Positions 53,294 through 62,596 of a stretch of 64,000 nt of DNA are shown piece by piece. The translations under genes were made by a program, and so were the position numbers. The notes beneath the pieces are model-generated. The model did no database searches. It was given only the letters and a program-made list of their open reading frames with translations, and was not told the DNA's origin. Location of the stretch: contig NZ_KB899539.1 in NCBI RefSeq assembly GCF_000378305.1, positions 95,854 through 159,853 on the forward strand. Reading direction: 5' to 3'. The DNA comes from Thioalkalivibrio sp. ALJ12. GTDB lineage: Bacteria > Pseudomonadota > Gammaproteobacteria > Ectothiorhodospirales > Ectothiorhodospiraceae. How positions within the stretch are numbered: the first letter of the stretch is position 1; every line of letters starts with the position of its first letter.

Positions 53294-54168
53294 CTAGTGT
53301 TACGCCTGCGGCGGCGGGGGCGCAGGCTGTGGGCGAGGATGATCCAGGCGTCGCGGGCGCGCAGGCGCGGGCGGGCGAAGACGTCGTCCTGCTGGCGCAG
53401 GCGCCAGAGTACGCGGGCGCCGCCGTTGATGATGGCGCGGATCTCCAGGCCCATGCGTCCGCGCAGCATGCCGCCGAGCGGTGCCCCGGCGCGCAGCAGG
53501 CGATCGGCGCGTGCGTACTGGAACTGCATCAGGTTGCGTAACTGAAAGGTCGTCTGGCCGCCCGTGATCATCTCCTCGCTGACGCCGTACTGTGCCATCT
53601 CGTTCTGCGGCAGGTAGATCCGGTTGTTCTCGGTGATGTCCTGGTGCAGGTCCTGATAGAAGTTGATCAGCTGCAGGGCCGAGCAGACCGCGTCGGAGTA
53701 GCCGATCATCTCCTCGGTCGGGTTGCCGTCGAGGTACAGCATCAGCCGCCCGACCGGGTTGGCGGAGCGCCGGCAGTACTCCATGACCTCGCCAAAGGTG
53801 GTATAGCGCGTCTGTTCCAGATCCTGGATGAAGGCGTCGACCAGATCGACGAACGGGGCGGCGGGCAGGCTGAAGCGCTGCCGTGCATCGGCCAGCGCGA
53901 TCCATTCCGGTTCGGATTCCGCGGCCGGGTCTTCGAGGATCTGCACGCGTTCCTGCATTGCGATCAGGTCGGCCCGCCGCTCGTCGACGGTGCGCTGATC
54001 CTCATCGGCGAGGTCGTCGGCATCGCGAGCGAAGCAGTAGATCGCGGCGACCGGCCCGCGCAGGCGCGCGGGCAACAGCCAGGAGGCGACCGGAAAGTTC
54101 TCGTAGTGCTCCGCCGCACGGCGCTGGCAGTGGCGGTACGCGGCGCGGATGTCGGGGCGGCCCGCCAT
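53290..54168 (-). CDS. hpnC: Hydroxysqualene synthase
   Basis: 292 aa. Asp-rich motifs ARDADDLADE near 48 and FYQDLHQDI near 168, with ALQLIN before the second, are those of HpnC. It converts presqualene diphosphate to hydroxysqualene. In many genomes hpnC is next to hpnD; here hemN lies between, in opposite orientation. The C-terminus is strongly basic. Five bases separate its start from the end of rmuC. Confidence 0.94.
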   Translation of the reverse strand: MAGRPDIRAAYRHCQRRAAEHYENFPVASWLLPARLRGPVAAIYCFARDADDLADEDQRTVDERRADLIAMQERVQILEDPAAESEPEWIALADARQRFSLPAAPFVDLVDAFIQDLEQTRYTTFGEVMEYCRRSANPVGRLMLYLDGNPTEEMIGYSDAVCSALQLINFYQDLHQDITENNRIYLPQNEMAQYGVSEEMITGGQTTFQLRNLMQFQYARADRLLRAGAPLGGMLRGRMGLEIRAIINGGARVLWRLRQQDDVFARPRLRARDAWIILAHSLRPRRRRRNTS

Positions 54169-54173
54169 GCGGC

Positions 54174-55511
54174 TCAGTCCCGCGAGCCCGTGTCCGGAGC
54201 GGTGTCGCCGTCCGGGTTGTCGTCCGGGAGGTTCGCGTCGACGGGCTGGCGGGCGCGATTGTTCAGGGTATCCGGCGCCTCCGGGTTCTTGCGCGCGCGG
54301 ATACCCAGCTCCTGGAACCGTCGGGCGCTCGGCATGACCTGGCGCTCCAGGCTGCCCACGGTCTTGTTGAAGGCGTCGGTGCTCTGGTCCAGCGCCTTGC
54401 CGAGGCGCGCCAGGTGCTCGGTCATGGTGCCCAGACGGTGGGAGAGTTCCGCGCCGAGGTCGCGAATCTCCAGCGCATGTTCGGTGAGCTGCGCCTGTTG
54501 CCAGCCGTACTCGACCGTGCGCAGCAAGGCGATCAGCGTGCTCGGGGTGGCCAGCAGCACCTGGCGCTCCAGCGCGTACTCCAGCAGACCGGGTTCGTGC
54601 TCCAGCGCGGCGGCGAGGAACGGGTCGCCGGGCAGGAACAGGACGGCGAATTCCGGGGATTGCTCGACGCTGGCCCAGTATTGCTTGCTGGAGAGCTCGG
54701 TAACACGCGAGCGCAGGTGCTGGGCGTGACGCTTGAAGGCCGCTGCGCGCGGTTCCGGGTCAGCCGCGGCGACGGCGTCGAGATAGGCATCCAGGGGGGT
54801 CTTGGCGTCCACGACCAGGGCGCGGTTGCCGGGCATGTGCACCAGCAGGTCCGGGCGCTGGCGGCCGCCGTCGCCGTCCAGCGCTGGCTGTTCGGTGAAG
54901 TCACAGTGCGCCGAGAGGCCGGCGAGTTCCACTGCCCGCTTGAGGGTCAGCTCGCCCCAGCGCCCGCGCACGCCGGGGCGGGACAGGGCCTGCACGAGGT
55001 TGTGTGCCTCGCGCTGGAGCGTGGCGTTGTCCGAGCTCAGGCGCTGGATCTGTTCGTTCAGTGCGGCGAAGGCCTGAGCCCGTGAGCGTTCCATCGCGTT
55101 GATCTCGGCCTCGGTCTTGCCCAGCGTCTCGCGGATGGGCTTGAGCATCGCCTCGACCTTGTTCTCCGAACGCTCGATCTCGTTCTGCCCCTCGTTGAGC
55201 TTCTGCGACAGGATTGACTGGGCCAGGCGCAGGAACTGGTTGGAGTTGGCCTCCAGCGCCTCGCTGGCGAGTGCCGAGAAGGAGCGGTCGAGTTCCTGGC
55301 GCGCGGTCTCGAAGCTCTGGCGCAGGTCCTCGCGGCGCTGTTCCGCGGCTTCGAGCTCGGCCTCCAGGCGGGCATTGCGCGTCTGCAGATCGCCTACGCG
55401 GCGATTCAGGCGCAGTCCGGCCAGGGCATAGCCGAGCACGAGGCCGACCAGGAGGGTCGCCCCGAGCGCGGTCCAGGCGGTGAGGGGGAGTGCGGTCAGC
55501 TCGCCAGCCAT
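54174..55511 (-). CDS. rmuC: DNA recombination protein RmuC
   Basis: 445 aa. One transmembrane helix near 13-35 is followed by a coiled coil (about 40-190), then the conserved nuclease-like domain: GRWGELTLKRAVELAGL near 196, DLLVHMPGNRALVVDAKTPLDAY near 230 and FLPGDPFLAAAL near 295. RmuC limits recombination at inverted repeats, which is of interest in a repeat-rich genome. Its start overlaps the end of gph by 16 bases. Confidence 0.95.
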   Translation of the reverse strand: MAGELTALPLTAWTALGATLLVGLVLGYALAGLRLNRRVGDLQTRNARLEAELEAAEQRREDLRQSFETARQELDRSFSALASEALEANSNQFLRLAQSILSQKLNEGQNEIERSENKVEAMLKPIRETLGKTEAEINAMERSRAQAFAALNEQIQRLSSDNATLQREAHNLVQALSRPGVRGRWGELTLKRAVELAGLSAHCDFTEQPALDGDGGRQRPDLLVHMPGNRALVVDAKTPLDAYLDAVAAADPEPRAAAFKRHAQHLRSRVTELSSKQYWASVEQSPEFAVLFLPGDPFLAAALEHEPGLLEYALERQVLLATPSTLIALLRTVEYGWQQAQLTEHALEIRDLGAELSHRLGTMTEHLARLGKALDQSTDAFNKTVGSLERQVMPSARRFQELGIRARKNPEAPDTLNNRARQPVDANLPDDNPDGDTAPDTGSRD

Positions 55512-56182
55512 TGCGGGCCTGCCTTGGCCTGGTGCCAGTCCCAGAAGTCGCCCGGTTGATCGAGGGCGCCATCGGCGCCCCAGCGGTCCGGGTCCTGGGT
55601 GGCGTCGATGTAGCCCCAGCGCGCGATCAGCGTGGCCATGCCGGCGGCGCGACCGGCCGCGATATCGCGTTCGGCGTCACCCCAGTAGCAATGTTGTTCG
55701 GGCGGGAGCCCCGTCTGGCGTGCGGCCAGCCACATGGGCTCGGGGGCCGGTTTGCGTTGCGGGAGGGTGTCGCCGCTGACGATCGCGGCCAGCCGGGGCG
55801 TCAGGCCCAGGGCCTCCAGGAGCGGTTCGGTTAGCCAGGCGGGCTTGTTGGTCACCACACCAAGCGGCCAGCCGCGCTGCTCGCAGGCGTCCAGCACCTG
55901 GTCCAGCCCGGGGAAGAGGCTGGTGTCGATGCACAGGTCGCGGGCGTAGATCTCGAGGTAGCGCTGCTTGAGGGCCTCGCGGCGCGCACCCTCGACATCC
56001 GGAAAGCCCAGCTGCACAAGGGCCTGGGACCCGTGCGAGACGTGATTGCGCACGGCGTTGAAGGGCAGCGGCGGGCGATCGTTCTCGGCCAGCAGCACGG
56101 TGAGCGCGGCGTGCATGTCCGGGGCCGTGTCGAGCAGGGTCCCGTCCAGGTCGAACAGGACCCCGCGGATTTCGCGGCTCAT
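55496..56182 (-). CDS. gph: Phosphoglycolate phosphatase
   Basis: 228 aa from the ATG overlapping the ubiG stop; a much longer open frame upstream is a shadow of ubiG. GVLFDLDGTLLDTAPDM near 7 carries the nucleophile Asp of the HAD family, VVTNKP near 108 is motif II and YWGDAERDI near 170 motif IV. It clears 2-phosphoglycolate. The order mtaD-ubiG-gph is also seen in Pseudomonas. Confidence 0.93.
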   Translation of the reverse strand: MSREIRGVLFDLDGTLLDTAPDMHAALTVLLAENDRPPLPFNAVRNHVSHGSQALVQLGFPDVEGARREALKQRYLEIYARDLCIDTSLFPGLDQVLDACEQRGWPLGVVTNKPAWLTEPLLEALGLTPRLAAIVSGDTLPQRKPAPEPMWLAARQTGLPPEQHCYWGDAERDIAAGRAAGMATLIARWGYIDATQDPDRWGADGALDQPGDFWDWHQAKAGPQWLAS

Positions 56183-56922
56183 GGGGTCTCGCTGTCGCTG
56201 TCCGGGCGGCGCGCGGCCATCAGGTAGTTGACGTCCGTGCGCGGGGCCAGCCGATAGCGGCCGGACAGTGGCGAGTAGGTAAGCCCCGTCATGTCGACGA
56301 CCTCGAAACGGTGCTTGCGCAGGACCGCGCCCAGCTCCGAGGGGCGGATAAAGCGGCTGAACTCGTGCGTGCCGGTGGGCAGCAGTCGCAGCACGTATTC
56401 GGCACCGACGATCGCCTCGGCGAACGCGCGGGGGGTGCGGTTGATGGTCGAGAGGAACAGCCAGCCACCCGGGCGTACCAGCTGGACCAGGGCGTCGATG
56501 ACCGCCTCGGGATCGGGCACGTGTTCCAGCATCTCCAGGCAGGTGACCACGTCGTAGTCGCCCGCATGATGCTCGGCATGGGCCTCGGCGGTGGTGTGCA
56601 GGTAGTGGATCTCCAGCCCGGAGTCGTGTGCGTGCTCGCGCGCGACCTCCAGGTGTTCGGCCCCGGCATCCAGTGCGGTCACCTGTGCACCGCGCACCGC
56701 CATCGCCTCGGACAGGATGCCCGCGCCACAGCCGACATCCAGCACCTTCTTGCCGGCCAGATCGGCGTGCTGGTCGATCCATTCCAGACGCAGGGGGTTG
56801 ATCGCGTGGAGGGTGGCAAAGGCACCGTTCGGGTCCCACCACTCGTGTGCCCGATGCGTGAACTTGTGCAGTTCGGCGTGATCGACGTTGTCGCCAGTGC
56901 TGCTTTGGGATTCGCGGGTCAT
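56179..56922 (-). CDS. ubiG: Ubiquinone biosynthesis O-methyltransferase
   Basis: 247 aa. HEWWDPNGAFATLHAINPLRLEWI near 26 and LDVGCGAGILSEAM near 61 (SAM site) are the UbiG hallmarks, and HVPDP near 135 follows. It carries out both O-methylations of the ubiquinone ring. An upstream in-frame extension is rejected because it runs back to the mtaD end. Overlaps gph by four bases. Confidence 0.96.
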   Translation of the reverse strand: MTRESQSSTGDNVDHAELHKFTHRAHEWWDPNGAFATLHAINPLRLEWIDQHADLAGKKVLDVGCGAGILSEAMAVRGAQVTALDAGAEHLEVAREHAHDSGLEIHYLHTTAEAHAEHHAGDYDVVTCLEMLEHVPDPEAVIDALVQLVRPGGWLFLSTINRTPRAFAEAIVGAEYVLRLLPTGTHEFSRFIRPSELGAVLRKHRFEVVDMTGLTYSPLSGRYRLAPRTDVNYLMAARRPDSDSETP

Positions 56923-56933
56923 GGTTATCTCGA

Positions 56934-58271
56934 TTACGCGGCCAGTTCGCGCTGGATTTCCAGCACGCGCGCGCCCCATTCGCGGGCCTCGGCCTGGAGC
57001 TCGTCCAGGTCCAGCGTAAGCAGTTCCCGGTCCCTGAGCAATGGCCGTCCTGCGACATGGACGTCGGTTACCGCCTCGCGGGTGGCGGCGTAGACGATCT
57101 GGGCGGCGGGCTCGTGCATGGGTTGCAGCTCGATGGCGCTAAGATCGATGCTGACCACGTCGGCCTGCTTGCCCGGTTCCAGGCTGCCGATGCGGTCAGC
57201 CAGGCCCAGCGCACGGGCGCTGCCCAGCGTGGCCATCTCCAGCGCGGCGGTGGCGGGCAGGGCCGAGGCGTCGCCACTGACGCCCTTGGCCAGCAGCGCG
57301 GCCGTGCGCATCTCCCCGATCATGTCGAGATCGTTGTTGGAGGCGGTACCATCGGTGCCCAGCCCCACGGTCACGCCGGCGCCCAGCAGTTCCGCGACCG
57401 GACAGAAGCCCGAGGCGAGCTTGAGATTGGATTCCGGGCAGTGTGCGACCGACACCGGACGCCCTTGCAACAACTCGCGGTCCTGTGCGCTGACCTGGGT
57501 CATATGCACGGCGATGAACGGCTGGTCCAGGAGTCCCAGGCGTGCCAGCCGGGCCAGCGGCCGCTCCCCGTGGTCACGTTCGGCATCGGCGATCTCGCCG
57601 GCGGTCTCGTGCACATGCATGTGGATGGGGACGGCCAGCTCGCGGGCACGCTCCGCCACGCGCTGCAGGCTCTCGTCCCCGACGGTGTAGGGCGCATGAG
57701 GTGCCACGGTGTAGTGGATGCGGTCGTGGTGCTGCCAGTTCTCCACGACCTCGGCGCCCCGCTGGAAGTACTCGTCCGTGGTCTGGGCCCAGGGCGTGGG
57801 GAAGTCGAACACGGTCAGCCCCAGTGCGGCACGGATGCCGGATTCGTCGACCACGCGCGCGGCATTGTCGACGAACAGGTACATGTCACTGAAGCAGGTA
57901 GTGCCGCCGCGCAGCATCTCGGCGACCGAGAGGCGCGTGCCCGCGCGTACGAACTCGGGTGACAACAGGCGCCCTTCGGCCGGCCAGATGTAGCGCTTGA
58001 GCCAGTCCATCAGCGGGCGGTCGCTGCCTACACCGCGCAGCAGACTCATGCCGGAGTGGGTATGTACGTTGACCAGGCCGGGGGTCAGGGCATGGCCCTC
58101 GCGGTGCAGATGTTCGGCATCGGGGTACTGCGCGAGGGCTTCTTCGCGCGGCAGCAGGGTCTCGATGATGCCGTCGCGAATCACCAGTGCGTGATCGACG
58201 AGCACCGTGTCGCGCGGGATCACCGGCAGAATCTGCGAGGCACTGAGAACCAGAGTTCGGGTTGTCGACAT
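56934..58271 (-). CDS. mtaD: 5'-methylthioadenosine/S-adenosylhomocysteine deaminase-like amidohydrolase
   Basis: 445 aa from ATG at 58271; a longer frame upstream is a shadow. Metal ligands of the TRZ/ATZ family are present: HTH in VNVHTHSGMSLLRG near 67, His in HMHVHETAGEI near 200-210, AHCPESNLKLASG near 285 and Asp in LGTDGTASNNDLD near 308. It deaminates methylthioadenosine or S-adenosylhomocysteine, which are by-products of methylation, so its pairing with ubiG makes sense. First gene of the mtaD-ubiG-gph-rmuC-hpnC run. Confidence 0.9.
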   Translation of the reverse strand: MSTTRTLVLSASQILPVIPRDTVLVDHALVIRDGIIETLLPREEALAQYPDAEHLHREGHALTPGLVNVHTHSGMSLLRGVGSDRPLMDWLKRYIWPAEGRLLSPEFVRAGTRLSVAEMLRGGTTCFSDMYLFVDNAARVVDESGIRAALGLTVFDFPTPWAQTTDEYFQRGAEVVENWQHHDRIHYTVAPHAPYTVGDESLQRVAERARELAVPIHMHVHETAGEIADAERDHGERPLARLARLGLLDQPFIAVHMTQVSAQDRELLQGRPVSVAHCPESNLKLASGFCPVAELLGAGVTVGLGTDGTASNNDLDMIGEMRTAALLAKGVSGDASALPATAALEMATLGSARALGLADRIGSLEPGKQADVVSIDLSAIELQPMHEPAAQIVYAATREAVTDVHVAGRPLLRDRELLTLDLDELQAEAREWGARVLEIQRELAA

Positions 58272-58312
58272 GGGAGGCCAGACCGAGGGAATTCGGCCGC
58301 GCATGGTACCGC

Positions 58313-58338
58313 AAAGGGGCGGCGAAGGCCGCCCCTTT
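58313..58338 (-). terminator. Terminator after wrbA
   Basis: Perfect 11-bp stem AAAGGGGCGGC / GCCGCCCCTTT with a four-base loop. It separates wrbA from mtaD. Confidence 0.85.
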
Positions 58339-58354
58339 GGGCAGGCCGATCCGG

Positions 58355-58975
58355 TTAGCTGGCCTGGCGTCCCAGGACCTGGGCGCGTGTGACCTCGGCG
58401 ACATGTCGGCCCTGGGAGGCGGCCATCGCAAGTTCGTTCTCGCTCGGCTGACGCGAGCCGTCGCCATCGGCCAGGGTAGTGGCACCGTAGGGTGTGCCGC
58501 CGCTGATTTCGCTCATATCCAGCAGCCGCTTCTCGGTGTAGGGCAGCCCGACAATGGTCATGCCGTAGTGCATCAGGTTGACGATGGTCGAGACCAGCGT
58601 GGTCTCCTGGCCCCCGTGCTGCGAGGCGGTGGAACCGAATACAGAGCCAATCTTGCCGACCAGTTTGTCGCCAAACCACAGCGCACCGGTCTGATCGAGG
58701 AAATTGGCCATTTGCGCGGACATGCGGCCAAAGCGGGTCGGGGTGCCGATGATGACCGCGTCATAGTCCGCCAGTTCTTCCGGTCTGGCGATGGGGGCGG
58801 CCTGGTCCAGCTTGGCCCCGGCCTGCTTTGCGACATCCTCGGGCATTAGTTCCGGGACGCGCTTGATCGTGACCTCGGTGCCAGGGATCTCGCGGGCGCC
58901 ACGGGCGACCGCCTCGGCCATCTGCTCGATATGGCCCCAGGTGGAGTAGTACAGGATCAGGACTTTGGTGCTCAT
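58355..58975 (-). CDS. wrbA: NAD(P)H:quinone oxidoreductase
   Basis: 206 aa. [21 protein letters not shown] near 6-26 is the FMN phosphate loop of the WrbA flavodoxin family; [13 protein letters not shown] near 78 and [13 protein letters not shown] near 115 complete the FMN site. It reduces quinones by two electrons, which protects against redox stress. Single gene with its own terminator and a large inverted repeat directly upstream. Confidence 0.95.
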   Translation of the reverse strand: MSTKVLILYYSTWGHIEQMAEAVARGAREIPGTEVTIKRVPELMPEDVAKQAGAKLDQAAPIARPEELADYDAVIIGTPTRFGRMSAQMANFLDQTGALWFGDKLVGKIGSVFGSTASQHGGQETTLVSTIVNLMHYGMTIVGLPYTEKRLLDMSEISGGTPYGATTLADGDGSRQPSENELAMAASQGRHVAEVTRAQVLGRQAS

Positions 58976-58989
58976 GGGAAGGACCTCCG

Positions 58990-59025
58990 GGTTTAATCGA
59001 GGTCCAGCTTAATTCGCATTAAACC
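58990..59025. promoter_or_regulatory. Operator-like inverted repeats upstream of wrbA
   Basis: GGTTTAAT at 58990 is mirrored by ATTAAACC at 59018 (20 bases between), and TTAAT-TCGC-ATTAA lies inside at 59009. The AT-rich symmetry stands out from the GC-rich context and sits 15-50 bases before the wrbA start, where a repressor would block transcription. The regulator is unknown. Confidence 0.6.
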
Positions 59026-59074
59026 GAACAAAAATGGCCTTTTAATGGCTTTATCGTTCGATTAAGTAGAACCG

Positions 59075-61873
59075 TTAACGGGGTGACTGCGCGGCGCTTT
59101 GTTGCGCGGGTGATGTCCCGAGTACTGCCCTTTCCAGGTCCGACAAGTCACCCGGGTAGCCGTACAGGAAGCCCTGGAAGTGGCGGCAGCCCAGTCCGAA
59201 CAGGAAGGCCCGCTGCTCGGCCGTTTCGACCCCTTCGGCAATCACGTCCAGGTCCAGCGTGTGGGCCAGATTGACGACCATCTGCGCAATCGCGGCGTCG
59301 TTGGGGTCGTCCAGCACATCGCGCACGAAGGACTGGTCGATCTTCAGCTGTGCCAGTGGGAGCTGTTTCAGGTAGGCGAGGGACGAGTAGCCGGTGCCGA
59401 AGTCATCCAGGGCGAATTCCACGCCCAGTGTGCGCAGTTCGTCGATGTGGGCGACGACGGTGTCGATCTCCTCGAGCAGCATGCTCTCGGTCAGCTCGAG
59501 TTTCAGCCGGTCGCCCGGGGCGCCGGTCTCCTGGAGGATCTCGCGCAGCTGCTGGACGAAGTGCTTGTTGCGGAACTGCCGGGCGCTGATATTGACCGAG
59601 AGGGTCAGTTCCCGGAAGGCGGCGATGTGCTGCCAGGCACCGAGCTGGGCGCAGGCGGTGCGCAGCACCTTCCGCCCGATGGGAACGATCAGGCCGGTCT
59701 GCTCGGCGATGGGGATGAACTCGCCGGGGGAGATCGCGCCGCGCTGCGGATGCGGCCAGCGCAACAGCAGCTCGGCGCCGATGACTCGGCCGTCGGCTTC
59801 GACCTGGGGTTGATAGACGATGGTAAATCGATCCTCGTCCAGGGCGTGGCGCAGCTCGTTTTCGAGTTCGAAGCGGGCCTCCACCGCGCGATGCAGCCCG
59901 GGGTCGTAGAAACGCACGGTATTGCGCCCGGCGTTCTTGGCCCGATACATGGCGAGGTCAGCCTGCTTCAGCACCTCTTCCACGCCGAGGCTGTGGCCGC
60001 TGAACAGGGTTGCACCAATACTGGGGGTGACGTGGCGGTTCTGGCCGGCCAGCTCGAAGGGCTCGCGCAATAGATTGATCAGCTTGCGTCCTACCGCCTC
60101 GGCCTCGGTGGCAGCGCGGGCCGGATCCGGGTGGAGGTCGTTGAGGATGACCACGAACTCATCGCCGCCCAGGCGGGCGAGCGTATCGGCCTCGCGCACG
60201 GAGTCCTCCATGCGGCGGGCGACCTGGCGCAGCAGATCATCTCCAACCGCGTGTCCCAGGGTGTCGTTGATGTCCTTGAAGTTGTCCAGATCGATGAACA
60301 GGACCGCGCCGTGGTGGCGCGAGCGCGCCGTGTTGGCGAGGGCCTGACCCAGACGGTCGTGCAGGAGCGTGCGATTGGGCAGCCCGGTCAGGCCATCGAA
60401 GAAGGCCAGGCGACGGATTTCCTCTTCGGCTTCCTTGCGGTCGGAGATGTCCATCATGGTGCCGAAGGTCGCCATGATCTGGCCGTCTTCATCAAAGCGC
60501 GCACTGGCGTAGATGCTGACCCAGCGATGACTGCCGTCGTGCGTGCGCAGGCGGATTTCCTCGGACTGCGCGTGGGTGCCCCCTTCTAGCAGGGTGTCAC
60601 AGAAGTTCTGTGCGTCGTCTTGGTCCTCGGGATCCACGAAGGCACACATCGGTTTGCCGAGGGTCTCTTCGACCGGGAATCCTGTCAGGCTCTCCCAGGC
60701 TGGATTGAGCAGCGTCCAGCGGCCCTCGGCATCGGTGCGGAAGATCACCTCGGAAATGTGGTTGACGACATCCTGGTAGCGGTTCTCGCTCTCCTTCAGG
60801 GCCGCGGTGGCCCGTCGGTGGGCGGTGACGTCGAGGGTCAGGCCGCGCAGGCTGCGAGGGCTGCCCGTGCCCTCGGCCCAGGAAAGGATGTCGCGTAGCC
60901 AGATCCACTGCCCGTTGCGGTGCGCGAAGCGGTAGTCGACGACCTTGGGTTCGTTGCCGGGCTCGCGCGCAGCATCGCGTACACGGGGCAGATCGTCCGG
61001 GTGAATATGCCGGGCACGCAGTTCCCCCCGCCCCAGGTTGCGCGAGGGGAAGCCCAGTAGCTTGCGGGTGTCTCCGGCGACGAACTCCCATTCGTGGTTT
61101 TCGGGGTTCGCCTCCCAAAGGATGGCATTGGCCCCGCCCAACATGGACTCCAGGCGGGCGACGGAGCGATTCAACTGCAGGTTTTGCTGGAGCAGTGTGG
61201 ACTGTGTGGTGCCCAGGTGGGCCGCCATGTCGTTGAAGGTCCGCGCCAGGTCGCCGAACTCGTCGCGGGAATCGATGCGTACCCGATGGTCAAGCTGCCC
61301 GGCCTCCAGGGCCCTGCCCCCTTGCAGGAGCAGACGCAGGCGGCGGGTCGTCATCAGGGCGAACAAAATGGCCGCGAGGATCGAGAGCCCCAGCACGCCC
61401 AGGGCCAGCAAGACATTGCGTTCCAGCAGGTTGGTCGAGAGCTGGTCGATGGCATCGGTCGAGTAGCCAACGGCGACGGTCCCCAGGGACTGACCGGAAA
61501 GCTCGATCTGCCGGGCAATCTCGACCTGGCCGGATTCACTGCGCACGCCCGCTTCGGCGGCCGGGAGGGTGTCCGGGGCGACACCGACCGAGGCCATGGG
61601 GCGCTCGCTAGCGTCGAGTACGACCGCGTACAGGACGTTGGAGTCGTCCCCCAGCAGGTCGAGGAGATCCTGGAGCATCGCGGGGTCGGCGTAGGCCAGG
61701 CCGGGCGTCAGGGCGGAGCCCAGCAGCCGGCTTTGTTGTTCGGCTGTGCGCTCCAGAACCTCCTGTTGGTTCTGCTGGACCTGGGTGATCCCGCTAAAGA
61801 GCAGCGCCGCGACCATCACGACCTGAATCGCGACGGTGCCGATGATGATCTGCCAGGCGACGTTCAGGCGCAT
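59075..61873 (-). CDS. Membrane-bound PAS-GGDEF-EAL signalling protein
   Basis: 932 aa. A transmembrane helix near 7-27, a periplasmic sensor to about 152, a second helix near 155-178 and a HAMP domain follow. Two PAS domains lie at about 250-365 and 370-480. GGDEF at about 490-655 has an intact RLGGDEFVVIL site. EAL at about 665-920 reads ELLLRW instead of EALLRW, but keeps ELTESML, DDFGTGYSS and KIDQSF, so it is probably an active phosphodiesterase. It makes and/or degrades cyclic-di-GMP in response to an outside signal, and could affect the glycan locus. Confidence 0.95.
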   Translation of the reverse strand: MRLNVAWQIIIGTVAIQVVMVAALLFSGITQVQQNQQEVLERTAEQQSRLLGSALTPGLAYADPAMLQDLLDLLGDDSNVLYAVVLDASERPMASVGVAPDTLPAAEAGVRSESGQVEIARQIELSGQSLGTVAVGYSTDAIDQLSTNLLERNVLLALGVLGLSILAAILFALMTTRRLRLLLQGGRALEAGQLDHRVRIDSRDEFGDLARTFNDMAAHLGTTQSTLLQQNLQLNRSVARLESMLGGANAILWEANPENHEWEFVAGDTRKLLGFPSRNLGRGELRARHIHPDDLPRVRDAAREPGNEPKVVDYRFAHRNGQWIWLRDILSWAEGTGSPRSLRGLTLDVTAHRRATAALKESENRYQDVVNHISEVIFRTDAEGRWTLLNPAWESLTGFPVEETLGKPMCAFVDPEDQDDAQNFCDTLLEGGTHAQSEEIRLRTHDGSHRWVSIYASARFDEDGQIMATFGTMMDISDRKEAEEEIRRLAFFDGLTGLPNRTLLHDRLGQALANTARSRHHGAVLFIDLDNFKDINDTLGHAVGDDLLRQVARRMEDSVREADTLARLGGDEFVVILNDLHPDPARAATEAEAVGRKLINLLREPFELAGQNRHVTPSIGATLFSGHSLGVEEVLKQADLAMYRAKNAGRNTVRFYDPGLHRAVEARFELENELRHALDEDRFTIVYQPQVEADGRVIGAELLLRWPHPQRGAISPGEFIPIAEQTGLIVPIGRKVLRTACAQLGAWQHIAAFRELTLSVNISARQFRNKHFVQQLREILQETGAPGDRLKLELTESMLLEEIDTVVAHIDELRTLGVEFALDDFGTGYSSLAYLKQLPLAQLKIDQSFVRDVLDDPNDAAIAQMVVNLAHTLDLDVIAEGVETAEQRAFLFGLGCRHFQGFLYGYPGDLSDLERAVLGTSPAQQSAAQSPR

Positions 61874-62091
61874 GAAAGCGCCACAGGCCGGCCAGAGCGG
61901 GCAAGGAACGGCGGGACGCGGTGCGGCTTTGATGCGAGCAAGAGACGAAACATTGGCGTCCGGGGCAACCCGCGCCGAGCGGGATCATCGTAAAAAAGTC
62001 TTGCTACTCTACCTTAACGGGGGGTTGGTTTCTTCAATGCGAGACGGCGGACACGCTTTAGGTCGAACGCCTCAATCGCCGCACCGTAGTG

Positions 62092-62119
62092 GGCTCGTGC
62101 CGCAAGGTCGGCACGAGCC
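62092..62119 (-). terminator. Strong hairpin downstream of the DoxX gene
   Basis: Perfect 11-bp stem GGCTCGTGCCG / CGGCACGAGCC with a six-base loop, ten bases after the stop. No T-run follows, so termination is probable but not certain. The 61874-62128 gap has no gene. Confidence 0.5.
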
Positions 62120-62128
62120 TTGGCGACT

Positions 62129-62521
62129 CTAATAGCGGTTGATCGCGAGGCGACCCGGGCCGGTAAGGGCGAGAGCGATCGCCGAGAACAGGAACATGGC
62201 CTGCAGTTCGATGGCCCAGCCGCCGTGCTGGGTCAGCTGGACGACCTCGTCGGCATGCGCCAGGCCAATGGCGAACAGCATGTTGACCGCGATGAGTACG
62301 GCGCCAATCCTTGCATACAGGCCAATGATCAACAGGACGGGTGCCAGGACCTCCCCGATATACGCGCCATAGGCCAGCGCGCCGGGTAGCCCGGCCCCGG
62401 CCAGCATCCCCTCGATATGTCCCACGCCTCCGGAGATCTTGTCGATCCCGTGCAGCAGGATCATGACGCCCAGCGCCAGTCGCAGGATCAGCTTCCCGGT
62501 GTCGTCCAGCATGTTATCCAT
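62129..62521 (-). CDS. DoxX-family membrane protein
   Basis: 130 aa from the ATG with AGGAGA upstream. Four hydrophobic helices; LILRLALGVMILLHGIDKI near 11 and GAYIGEVLAPVLLIIGLYARIGAVL near 52 are typical of DoxX/DoxD-like proteins. Some members are thiosulfate:quinone oxidoreductase subunits and others unrelated; this one stands alone, so its role is open. Confidence 0.85.
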   Translation of the reverse strand: MDNMLDDTGKLILRLALGVMILLHGIDKISGGVGHIEGMLAGAGLPGALAYGAYIGEVLAPVLLIIGLYARIGAVLIAVNMLFAIGLAHADEVVQLTQHGGWAIELQAMFLFSAIALALTGPGRLAINRY

Positions 62522-62596
62522 ATCGTTTTCTCCTGGTTCCCTGGTCAAGGGGAGGGTGTAGTTGATCGGTGTGGCCAACCTGTCGAGCGATCACAT

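Noticed and set aside
61836-62132. 98-aa open frame between the GGDEF-EAL and DoxX genes
   Set aside because: No ribosome site or motif, and it overlaps the 5' end of the GGDEF-EAL gene; chance frame.
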